In this document: positions 1-4,513 of the stretch, piece by piece
Numbering within the stretch: the stretch's first letter is position 1
How the letters are laid out: each line of letters starts with the position of its first letter
NCBI GenBank assembly: GCA_011192085.1
Contig: DUEQ01000495.1
Location: 1-8,329 of the forward strand
Direction: 5' to 3'
Source: Caldilineae bacterium
GTDB lineage: Bacteria > Chloroflexota > Anaerolineae > J102
DNA: 8,329 nucleotides
Position numbers and translations under genes: made by a program
The notes under the pieces: generated by a model
Seen by the model: the letters and a program-made list of their open reading frames with translations, nothing else
What the model was told of the DNA's origin: nothing
Databases searched by the model: none

Positions 1-129
1 TAACCGATGGGTTTGCTTCCAGCCAAAAGCTGAGGGGTGAAATGGGAAGCTGTACAACAAGAGGATATCCCATCCGGGATGAGGTGATGCGCATCTGAGA
101 GGACGCGCGCAACGATCCCCAGGGCGTGA
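1..129. other. No intact gene
   Basis: All three forward frames contain stops here (frame 1 taa at 1-3 and tga at 85-87 and 127-129; frame 2 tga at 80-82; frame 3 tga at 96-98). Frame 3 after 98 reads EDARNDPQGVIDSYRAG, which could be an out-of-frame piece of the surface-protein remnant that is open in frame 1 from 130. No RNA gene or repeat was recognised. Confidence 0.5.
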
Positions 130-447
130 TCGATTCCTATCGGGCTGGAATACAACGCCGACATCTTCGCTCGGCGCTATGACGCGTCCGCGGGACGTCC
201 CATCGGAGAGGCCATCCCCGTAGCTACCGATGGCGAACACCCTTCCGGATCCGGCCGCTATGATAACGAACAGCGCCCCGCCATCCTCTTCGATCCTGCC
301 AGCGACCGCGATGTGATGAGCTGGCAGACCTTTCCCGACAGCGTGCTCGAGTCAGGCGACCTCCACATGACCTACACCCTCACCATCGCTTCCATGTCCG
401 GAGAAGCCCCCGCGTCGATCTATCTGCCGATCCTCATGCGCCAATAG
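130..447 (+). pseudogene. 3' remnant of a secreted repeat protein with a Chloroflexota-type C-terminal tail
   Basis: An open frame of 105 codons runs from the stop at 127-129 to TAG at 445-447, with no plausible start codon near its beginning (first ATG at 316). It reads EYNADIFARRYDASAGRPIGEAIPV, then NEQRPAILFDPASDRDVMSWQT. This resembles the last unit of the extracellular bacterial repeats of the type (G)IFARRYDASG.P.G...V.T...G.Q..P.......VM.WQ, which are thought to build beta-rich surface domains. It ends in ASIYLPILMRQ, a hydrophobic YLP-type tail that I associate with secreted Chloroflexota proteins. The likely history is a large cell-surface or secreted protein gene whose 5' part is lost or frameshifted. 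A sequencing frameshift near 127-150 in an intact gene is the alternative. The exact family was not confirmed. Confidence 0.5.
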
Positions 448-453
448 CCTTGA

Positions 454-473
454 CGCGCCCGCTTGTAGGCGCG
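454..473 (+). terminator. Small GC hairpin after the surface-protein remnant
   Basis: CGCGCC (454-459) pairs with GGCGCG (468-473) around an 8-nt loop, seven bases after the stop codon at 447. No T-run follows, so classical intrinsic termination is doubtful. The placement just after a reading frame is the main support. Confidence 0.25.
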
Positions 474-514
474 AACACGCGACATCGGCCCGCGAACAGG
501 GCCTTCATCGGCGC

Positions 515-544
515 TTTGGCCATGATAGAAAGATGGTGTATACT
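515..544 (+). promoter_or_regulatory. Sigma70-type promoter of the L,D-transpeptidase gene
   Basis: TTTGGC (515-520) and TATACT (539-544) are separated by 18 nt. Transcription would start near 551, giving a leader of about 77 nt before the GTG start at 628. The -10 box is near consensus and the -35 is weak. The same geometry is seen at the tRNA-Pro and tRNA-Gly promoters in this window. Confidence 0.55.
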
Positions 545-612
545 CTTCCTGCCGCGTCCCGCGACGCGATCTGCAAGCCGTCCCCTTGTTTCTTCCCCGC
601 ACGTTCCCCCAC

Positions 613-619
613 AAGGAGG
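613..619 (+). promoter_or_regulatory. Ribosome-binding site that fixes the GTG start at 628
   Basis: AAGGAGG lies 8 nt before GTG at 628-630. An in-frame ATG at 586 would add 14 residues (beginning MFLPRTFPHK), but the ribosome-binding site would then be inside the coding region, the ATG has no such site of its own, and the signal peptide would gain an unnatural N-terminal extension. Confidence 0.8.
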
Positions 620-627
620 CTTCTGCC

Positions 628-1335
628 GTGAGATTACGGGCTTTTGTATGGGCTGGGTTGATCATCGCCGTCATCATCCTCCTGGTCGGGCTTCCCGCCA
701 CAGCCGTGGCCGCGCCTGGGACAAACAACGCGTCCGCTCCCCCGCAGGTCCAGTATAAAATCTATGTGGTGAAGGAGGGCGACACCCTGGGGATCATCGC
801 CCGCAAATTCAATATCACCATCGCCGACATCAAGAAGGCCAATGATCTTGGCGGGGGAGTGATCTATGTCGGTCAGAAACTGCGCATTCCCGTCAAGACG
901 CGACGCGCGGAGGAAAAGCAACAAGGCTCCTCCACCATCACAAAACAGCCCACCCGCCCCGCGGGCTTCCGTCCGCCCAACGCGGCTAAATGGATCGAGG
1001 TGGACCTCTCCCAGCAGCGGCTTTACGCCCACCAGAACGGCCAAATCCTCTTCACCACGCTGATCAGCTCGGGCCGAGCGCCCTATCGCACGCCCATTGG
1101 CCGCTTCCGCATCTGGGCCAAAGTGCGCCGCCAAACCATGTCCGGGCCCGGCTATCGGCTGCCCAATGTGCAATGGGTGATGTACTTCGCGGGAGAAAAC
1201 GCGATCCACGGCACTTACTGGCATAACAACTTCGGACATCCCATGAGCCACGGGTGCATCAACGCCACCAACAAAGCCGCGAAATGGCTTTACAACTGGG
1301 CGCCATACGGCACCATCGTGGTTGTGCATCGCTGA
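628..1335 (+). CDS. Secreted LysM / YkuD-family L,D-transpeptidase
   Basis: This is a 235-residue exported cell-wall enzyme (numbered from the GTG). Residues 1 to about 28 form a Sec signal peptide: VRLR, a long hydrophobic core, then a likely cut after ATAVA. Residues 43-88 are a LysM domain (YKIYVVKEGDTLGIIARKFN, then VGQKLRIP), which binds peptidoglycan. After a basic, Pro-rich linker, residues about 121-234 are a YkuD catalytic domain. It contains the conserved His of IHGTY (H194) and the signature SHGCIN (207-212), with C210 as the acyl-accepting nucleophile. Such enzymes make 3-3 peptide cross-links or attach groups to meso-diaminopimelate. The size and LysM-YkuD order are usual for the family. 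The gene has its own promoter and is followed by hairpins, so it is probably monocistronic. Substrate specificity cannot be read from the sequence. The activity assignment is strong. Confidence 0.92.
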   Translation: MRLRAFVWAGLIIAVIILLVGLPATAVAAPGTNNASAPPQVQYKIYVVKEGDTLGIIARKFNITIADIKKANDLGGGVIYVGQKLRIPVKTRRAEEKQQGSSTITKQPTRPAGFRPPNAAKWIEVDLSQQRLYAHQNGQILFTTLISSGRAPYRTPIGRFRIWAKVRRQTMSGPGYRLPNVQWVMYFAGENAIHGTYWHNNFGHPMSHGCINATNKAAKWLYNWAPYGTIVVVHR

Positions 1336-1374
1336 GCCGCCGCGCCCCCCGGCGGCATCGGGCCCGTTCCCGAT
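1336..1374 (+). terminator. Two consecutive hairpins after the L,D-transpeptidase gene
   Basis: GCCGCC (1336-1341) pairs with GGCGGC (1351-1356), starting directly after the TGA stop. ATCGGG (1357-1362) pairs with CCCGAT (1369-1374) right behind it. Neither is followed by a T-run. The position between a gene end and the next promoter suggests a role in termination or 3'-end protection. Confidence 0.4.
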
Positions 1375-1396
1375 GACCTCATCACGGTCAGTTTCC

Positions 1397-1426
1397 TTGA
1401 CCATCTTCCCCAAATTGGGCTATACT
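1397..1426 (+). promoter_or_regulatory. Sigma70-type promoter of tRNA-Pro
   Basis: TTGACC (1397-1402) and TATACT (1421-1426) have an 18-nt spacer. The predicted start, around 1433, is practically at the first base of the mature tRNA (1435). Both boxes are close to consensus. Confidence 0.7.
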
Positions 1427-1434
1427 TGGGCCAT

Positions 1435-1508
1435 CGGGGAGTAGCGCAGTTCGGTAGCGCGCTTGGTTTGGGTCCAAGAGGTCGTCGGTTCGAATCCGGC
1501 CTCCCCGA
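1435..1508 (+). tRNA. tRNA-Pro (anticodon TGG)
   Basis: This is a complete 74-nt cloverleaf. The acceptor stem is CGGGGAG (1435-1441) with CTCCCCG (1501-1507), and the discriminator is A1508. The D-stem is GCGC/GCGC. The anticodon stem CTTGG/CCAAG (1462-1466/1474-1478) encloses loop TTTGGGT, with TGG at 1469-1471. The T-arm contains GGTTCGAATCC. The C1-G72 pair is common in bacterial tRNA-Pro. The 3' CCA is not encoded (CTGG follows the discriminator), so CCA must be added by nucleotidyltransferase. Confidence 0.96.
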
Positions 1509-1518
1509 CTGGTTCGGA

Positions 1519-1599
1519 GATAGATGATAGACCATGGACGATAGAGGATGGCGGTCAGGTGACAACGCATCGTCCGTCGTCTATCATCCATCATCTACT
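1519..1599. repeat. Inverted array of degenerate heptamers (GATAGAY family)
   Basis: The left arm reads in 7-bp steps: GATAGAT, GATAGAC, CATGGAC, GATAGAG, GATGGCG (1519-1553). The right arm is the same family on the opposite strand: read from 1599 back to 1565 it gives AGTAGAT, GATGGAT, GATAGAC, GACGGAC, GATGCGT. The arms can form a long imperfect hairpin: 1521-1542 against 1569-1597, with one extra heptamer on the right and two mismatches in the inner 14 bases. It lies between tRNA-Pro and the tRNA-Gly promoter. It may end or stabilise the tRNA-Pro transcript, but it looks like a repeat element rather than a classical terminator. Confidence 0.7.
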
Positions 1600-1632
1600 T
1601 CAAAGCAGTCAACGATGAACCGATCCGCCAGG

Positions 1633-1662
1633 TTTGGCGTTTTGGGCGAGCGTGTGTAGAAT
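1633..1662 (+). promoter_or_regulatory. Probable promoter of tRNA-Gly
   Basis: TTTGGC (1633-1638) and TAGAAT (1657-1662) have an 18-nt spacer. The predicted start, near 1669, leaves a leader of about 29 nt before the mature tRNA at 1698. The -35 box is the same as at the L,D-transpeptidase promoter. Confidence 0.5.
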
Positions 1663-1697
1663 GTGAGATGATCGCGTTATCGGATATCCCCCTTTAT

Positions 1698-1768
1698 GCG
1701 GGCATGGTGTAGTGGTAACACAAGAGCCTTCCAAGCTCTCGTCACGGGTTCGAATCCCGTTGCCCGCT
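1698..1768 (+). tRNA. tRNA-Gly (anticodon TCC)
   Basis: This is a 71-nt cloverleaf. The acceptor stem is GCGGGCA (1698-1704) with TGCCCGC (1761-1767), and the discriminator is T1768. The anticodon stem AGAGC/GCTCT (1723-1727/1735-1739) encloses CTTCCAA, with TCC at 1730-1732. The T-loop is in GGGTTCGAATCCC. The discriminator U and short D-loop are normal for bacterial tRNA-Gly. No CCA is encoded (CTTCG follows). Confidence 0.96.
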
Positions 1769-1775
1769 CTTCGTC

Positions 1776-1808
1776 CAGGATGGCAGTCCCCCTTCGGCTG
1801 CCATCCTG
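1776..1808 (+). terminator. Strong hairpin just after tRNA-Gly
   Basis: CAGGATGGCAG (1776-1786) pairs perfectly over 11 bp with CTGCCATCCTG (1798-1808). T1787/G1797 and C1788/G1796 extend the stem to 13 pairs around a loop of CCCCTTC. It starts 8 nt after the tRNA discriminator. No T-run follows, so it may act as a pause, a 3' processing signal or a weak terminator. Confidence 0.45.
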
Positions 1809-1827
1809 CCCAACAATCTGGCGAACA

Positions 1828-1882
1828 ACTGAATACCGACTACTGTTCCCTGAATACTGATTACTGAAACTGAACACTGACA
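1828..1882. repeat. Direct array of eight degenerate heptamers (ACTGAWT family)
   Basis: The tract splits into consecutive units ACTGAAT, ACCGACT, ACTGTTC, CCTGAAT, ACTGATT, ACTGAAA, a 6-base CTGAAC and ACTGACA. It ends five bases before the tRNA with a CAT anticodon. A 12-base word, ACTGATTACTGA (1856-1867), recurs as its reverse complement at 3835-3846 inside the sulfur operon. No convincing promoter for the following tRNA was found in or beside the array, so that tRNA may depend on read-through from tRNA-Gly or on an unrecognised promoter. Confidence 0.7.
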
Positions 1883-1887
1883 ACCCC

Positions 1888-1961
1888 GGGGCCCTAGCTC
1901 AAGTGGTTAGAGCAGCGGTCTCATAAACCGCCGGTTCTCGGTTCAAGCCCGAGGGGCCCCA
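1888..1961 (+). tRNA. tRNA with CAT anticodon (Met, or Ile2 after lysidine modification)
   Basis: This is a complete 74-nt cloverleaf. The acceptor stem is GGGGCCC (1888-1894) with GGGCCCC (1954-1960), and the discriminator is A1961. The D-stem is GCTC/GAGC. The anticodon stem GCGGT/ACCGC (1915-1919/1927-1931) encloses CTCATAA, with CAT at 1922-1924. The T-arm contains CGGTTCAAGCCCG. No CCA is encoded. It pairs G-C at 1-72 and lacks the three-G/three-C anticodon stem of initiator tRNA, so it is elongator Met or Ile2. The two cannot be separated by eye. Confidence 0.93.
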
Positions 1962-2016
1962 CTTACTATCCGACGCGCGGGGGCTGACCGCGCATGCTTC
2001 GCCTGGGCGGAGGGCA

Positions 2017-2472
2017 TGGCAATCATGGCAGGGCGGGGTGGAAGGTCAGATGGCGTCGCTGCTGCAGGAGCTGGCCGCGGGCCTGGATGCCTGCTACACC
2101 GACTTGCAGGACGCATTCCATCGCATCACCGTGGTGACCATGAGCGAATTCGGGCGGCGGGTGAAAGAGAACGCCAGCCAGGGCGCCGACCACGGCCACG
2201 GCAATGTCATGTTTCTCATGGGTGGCGGCGTGAATGGCGGCAAGGTGTTTGGCGATTGGCCGGGCCTGAAGGAAGAGAATCTGGATCGAGGCGATCCTGC
2301 CGTCACCACCGATTACCGCACCATCCTCAGCGAGATCGTGGAAAAACGTCTGCTCAACCCCCATTTGGATGAGGTGTTTCCCAACTTCCCGCAAGCCTCG
2401 TTTTTGGGCGTGGTCCAGGGCCGGACCTCGACCATCGGCTATCGCCATTTCCTACCCCGCATGGATTACTGA
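2017..2472 (+). pseudogene. 5'-truncated remnant of a DUF1501 protein
   Basis: The frame ends at TGA 2470-2472 and encodes the C-terminal third of a DUF1501 (PF07394) protein, a family related in fold to alkaline phosphatases and sulfatases and often exported. Recognisable blocks are QGGVEGQMASLLQEL near the beginning, TVVTMSEFGRR, GADHGHG, MGGGVNGGKVFGDWPGL, DRGD and TTDYRTIL. Typical members are about 400 residues or more. Here about 150 remain, and recognisable homology fades upstream of about 2017, roughly 55 bp after the CAT tRNA. A GTG at 2038 is in frame but has no good ribosome-binding site and sits inside the conserved block, so it is probably not a real start. Loss of the 5' two thirds next to a tRNA suggests deletion or recombination at the tRNA. 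The fragment is probably non-functional. Its domain identity is well supported. Confidence 0.75.
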
Positions 2473-2474
2473 TG

Positions 2475-2500
2475 GGCAGGGTAAGCGCACTTAGCCTGCC
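2475..2500 (+). terminator. Hairpin directly after the DUF1501 stop
   Basis: GGCAGG (2475-2480) pairs with CCTGCC (2495-2500). After one G/G mismatch, TAAG (2482-2485) pairs with CTTA (2490-2493) around a CGCA tetraloop. It begins two bases after the stop codon, as expected for the terminator of the original gene, but it lacks a T-run. Confidence 0.4.
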
Positions 2501-2531
2501 GATGAGTCATCCCACCCAGGGCCCCTCGCGC

Positions 2532-2567
2532 GAGACCGGGCCAGACAACGGCGTCTGACCCGGTCTC
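2532..2567 (-). terminator. Large inverted repeat at the end of the sulfur operon (possibly bidirectional)
   Basis: GAGACCGGGCCAGAC (2532-2546) faces GTCTGACCCGGTCTC (2553-2567) across a 6-nt loop, AACGGC. The single imperfect pair is C/A in + strand RNA but a U-G wobble in - strand RNA. The 15-pair stem is therefore fully paired only in the operon transcript. It starts 20 nt after the last stop codon of the operon. No T-run follows, so termination could need a factor, or the stem could protect the mRNA 3' end. Confidence 0.55.
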
Positions 2568-2587
2568 TGGTGGATTGGCGAGGGTTG

Positions 2588-3820
2588 TCAGCCACAGCCG
2601 CCCGCGCCCGTGGGAGCTTTCTTCTGTAATTTGATGATCTCGTAGGGTTTGGTCTCGTGGGGCTGTTCGGGAATAGCGCTGGGCCACTTGTCGCCGCGGG
2701 CTTCGGGGATGATCCACCCCAGTGCGTCGTCCGGGTGATCCTCAATCGGCACGAACTCGCCCTCCCCGAATTCCTCAATCCAACCGTTGATCCCGCCCTT
2801 GAGCACATAGGCGTTGACGGTGTTCTTGGCCACCAGCATCTTCCACGCCTCCACAGCCGCGGCTTCGTCGTTGCTCATCACGAACACGACGGTGCCGTCG
2901 GGCTCGTTGAGCAACTCCTCGATCAAACCGGGAATCGCTTCCAAGTCCACACGACGCGCGCCTTCCAGATGATAAAGATTGTAGTCCCGTTCGTTGCGCA
3001 CATCGAGCAGAATGGGATTGATCAGGGGATCGTAGATGGCCTGGGTCATCTCCTCCGCGGGGACGAGGTGCTTGCCCTCGGCCATCAGCGCTTGCTTCTC
3101 GACATTGTTGTTCCAGGCGTCGGCCAGGGTGGGCTGGCCGATGATCATCACGGCCAGCGCGCCCAGGATCAGGGCCACGGAGACGACGCCTAGGATCTTG
3201 CGATCGCGCTTCACCTCCTCTTCGGTCAGCGCGCCCTCGCGACGCTTCCACCGCTTCTCGATGGCGTCGGACCCCCAGACAAGCAGGACGCCGAACACCA
3301 CGGCCACAAACACGATCACGCCGGTGCTCACGCCCAGCCATTCGGGCAGGGTGAACCGGCCCATGTAGCTGCTGTTGTAGAATTCCCAAAAGCTGTCCAC
3401 CACGCTGCCGAAGAGCAGGCCGCCCGCCATGACTCCAGCCACGAAGAAGATGCCGTCCAGGTGGCCCGAGGCGGAGGACACCATGGAGGTGCCAGGACAG
3501 TAGCCGCCCACGATAATGCCAATGCCCAGCAGCAGGCCGCCGAGGACGCCGGGCCAGAGGTAGGTGGACGGCACGAAGATGCGGTCATAGTCCAACCAGC
3601 CCATGCCCGCGGTCAGGAAGATGAGCACCATGGCCACCAATACCGAGGTGAACATGGTCTTGAAAACGGTTTGATCTTTGAAATAGAACTGACCCACCAG
3701 CTTGTGAGCCAGGCCAAAACCGGCAATCTCCAAGGTCGCGCCGAAGCCCATGCCAAAAAGCACGAATATCAGATACCCGAGTGGCTTGCCAAAGGCTTCG
3801 ACAGGGTCAAAAGGCGCCAT
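2588..3820 (-). CDS. YeeE/YedE sulfur transporter half fused to a Cys-less rhodanese-like domain with a GGCG tail
   Basis: This 410-residue protein has two parts. Residues 1-230 carry about six membrane helices (about 15-35, 53-72, 88-107, 122-140, 161-182, 209-228) and the YeeE/YedE (PF04143) signature GGYCPGTS (105-112), with C108 in the place of the conserved cysteines thought to relay thiosulfate. Residues about 250-351 are rhodanese-like: ILLDVRNERDYNLYHLEGARRV at the start and VLKGGINGW at the end. The catalytic loop normally written VVYCRSG is VVFVMSN (311-317), so the active cysteine is missing. The chain ends TGAGGCG; C108 and C409 are its only cysteines. The very basic loop 184-209 should be cytoplasmic, which puts the rhodanese part outside. 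ATG at 3818-3820 is preceded by GGGAGG (3826-3831). It is the last gene of the operon, 48 bp after its YeeE partner. It probably imports thiosulfate or a related sulfur compound; the substrate is inferred. Confidence 0.85.
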   Translation of the reverse strand: MAPFDPVEAFGKPLGYLIFVLFGMGFGATLEIAGFGLAHKLVGQFYFKDQTVFKTMFTSVLVAMVLIFLTAGMGWLDYDRIFVPSTYLWPGVLGGLLLGIGIIVGGYCPGTSMVSSASGHLDGIFFVAGVMAGGLLFGSVVDSFWEFYNSSYMGRFTLPEWLGVSTGVIVFVAVVFGVLLVWGSDAIEKRWKRREGALTEEEVKRDRKILGVVSVALILGALAVMIIGQPTLADAWNNNVEKQALMAEGKHLVPAEEMTQAIYDPLINPILLDVRNERDYNLYHLEGARRVDLEAIPGLIEELLNEPDGTVVFVMSNDEAAAVEAWKMLVAKNTVNAYVLKGGINGWIEEFGEGEFVPIEDHPDDALGWIIPEARGDKWPSAIPEQPHETKPYEIIKLQKKAPTGAGGCG

Positions 3821-3832
3821 AAATGCCTCCCT

Positions 3833-3853
3833 AATCAGTAATCAGTGATCAGT
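3833..3853. repeat. Three tandem heptamers between the two YeeE genes
   Basis: The units AATCAGT, AATCAGT and GATCAGT (3833-3839, 3840-3846, 3847-3853) fill nearly half of the 48-bp gap and stop next to the ribosome-binding site of the downstream gene (3826-3831). On the operon strand they read ACTGATC, ACTGATT, ACTGATT, the same family as the array at 1828-1882. Confidence 0.75.
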
Positions 3854-3868
3854 AAATTCGTTTTTGCA

Positions 3869-4423
3869 TCAGAACCAGAGCTTTTTGACAAAATAGGCCA
3901 GCAAGTAGCCGCCGGCGAAGAAGGCCAGAAGAAAGGCCCAGCTTCCCACCGAAAGGGTGGCGGCGCCGTTCAGGCCCTGCCCCGAGGTGCAGCCGCGGGC
4001 CAATCGGGCGCCAAAGCCCGCCAGGGAGCCGCCCAAAAAGGCGATGATCCAACGGGTGCTGGGCTGAATCTTCGGGCCTTTGATGGTCTCGAAGCTGAAG
4101 CGGCCAAAGAACCAGGCGGAAAGAAACCCGCCCAGCAGCACGCCGATATCCAGCATAATAATGAAGGAATCCAACGGATTCTTGGAGCCGCCGCCATATT
4201 TGATGAGATAGGGGGTGCTGTTCACCCAGCCCGGCGCGACGAATTTGGCCAGCCAGATGGCAATGCGATTGGCGCCGCCCGACGCGCCCAACCCATCACC
4301 CGTGAAGAAATACACCAGAAACAGAACCAACCCCAAAAGCACGCCAGCGATGATGGCGTTGGTATAGGGCTTGGGCGTGCGCTTGCCTTTCGATTTCATG
4401 TCCGTGGTGGTTACTGCGGTCAT
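3869..4423 (-). CDS. YeeE/YedE-family half-transporter (small subunit)
   Basis: This 184-residue membrane protein belongs to the YeeE/YedE (PF04143) sulfur-transport family. It has helices at about 22-41, 86-106, 124-140 and 158-179. Its family signature is ARGCTSGQGLNGAATLSVGSW, with C145 as the only cysteine and so the likely sulfur-contacting residue. The N-terminus is basic and soluble (KSKGKRTPK), with no cleavable signal. Complete YeeE proteins are about 350 residues; split systems encode two halves side by side, and the next gene carries the other half. ATG at 4421-4423 follows TAAGGAGA (4431-4438). The leader ending GCATTTATG is nearly repeated before the partner gene. The pair most likely takes up thiosulfate or another reduced sulfur species. 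DUF6691-type annotation is the other name it might receive. Confidence 0.85.
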   Translation of the reverse strand: MTAVTTTDMKSKGKRTPKPYTNAIIAGVLLGLVLFLVYFFTGDGLGASGGANRIAIWLAKFVAPGWVNSTPYLIKYGGGSKNPLDSFIIMLDIGVLLGGFLSAWFFGRFSFETIKGPKIQPSTRWIIAFLGGSLAGFGARLARGCTSGQGLNGAATLSVGSWAFLLAFFAGGYLLAYFVKKLWF

Positions 4424-4443
4424 AAATGCATCTCCTTAATGCG

Positions 4444-4502
4444 CAGAGATCAGAGGTCGAAGGTCGGAGGCCTGAAACAGCGGGGATTCAGACCTCCGAC
4501 CT
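4444..4502. repeat. Heptamer tract with a 16-bp stem-loop inside the sulfur operon
   Basis: CAGAGAT, CAGAGGT, CGAAGGT and CGGAGGC (4444-4471) form a 7-bp-period tract. Its last part, AGGTCGGAGGCCTGAA (4461-4476), faces TTCAGACCTCCGACCT (4487-4502) across a 10-nt loop. The one imperfect pair is C/A on the + strand but a U-G wobble in the operon RNA, which can fold a continuous 16-pair stem. It fills the 90-bp gap between the cytochrome fusion gene and the first YeeE gene, starting 12 nt after the cytochrome stop. This is a plausible site for partial termination, RNA processing or 3' protection of the upstream part of the mRNA. Confidence 0.7.
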
Positions 4503-4513
4503 AATGAGTTCAA

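Noticed and set aside
586..627. ATG at 586 as the start of the L,D-transpeptidase
   Set aside because: The AAGGAGG site at 613-619 points to GTG 628, which also gives a normal signal peptide.
634..1413. 259-codon - strand frame opposite the L,D-transpeptidase
   Set aside because: The + strand encodes LysM and YkuD motifs with a signal peptide and promoter. The antisense product is Gly/Ala/Asp-rich without recognisable features.
1519..1599. Insertion-sequence or MITE ends
   Set aside because: The inverted arms are explained by heptamer units in both orientations. There is no flanking target duplication or transposase.
1519..1882. CRISPR array
   Set aside because: The repeats are 7 bp, degenerate and contiguous, without 30-40-bp spacers or cas genes.
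1888..1961. Initiator tRNA-fMet
   Set aside because: The anticodon stem GCGGT/ACCGC lacks the run of three G-C pairs, and the first acceptor pair is G-C rather than mismatched, so an elongator or Ile2 tRNA fits better.
2475..2567. Classical rho-independent terminators
   Set aside because: The stems are good but none is followed by a T-run on either strand, so they are reported only as hairpins with possible terminator function.
3845..4504. 219-codon + strand frame opposite the small YeeE gene
   Set aside because: The other strand has a full YeeE signature, membrane helices and a good ribosome-binding site. This frame is low-complexity Gln/Gly/Ala and runs through the intergenic hairpin.
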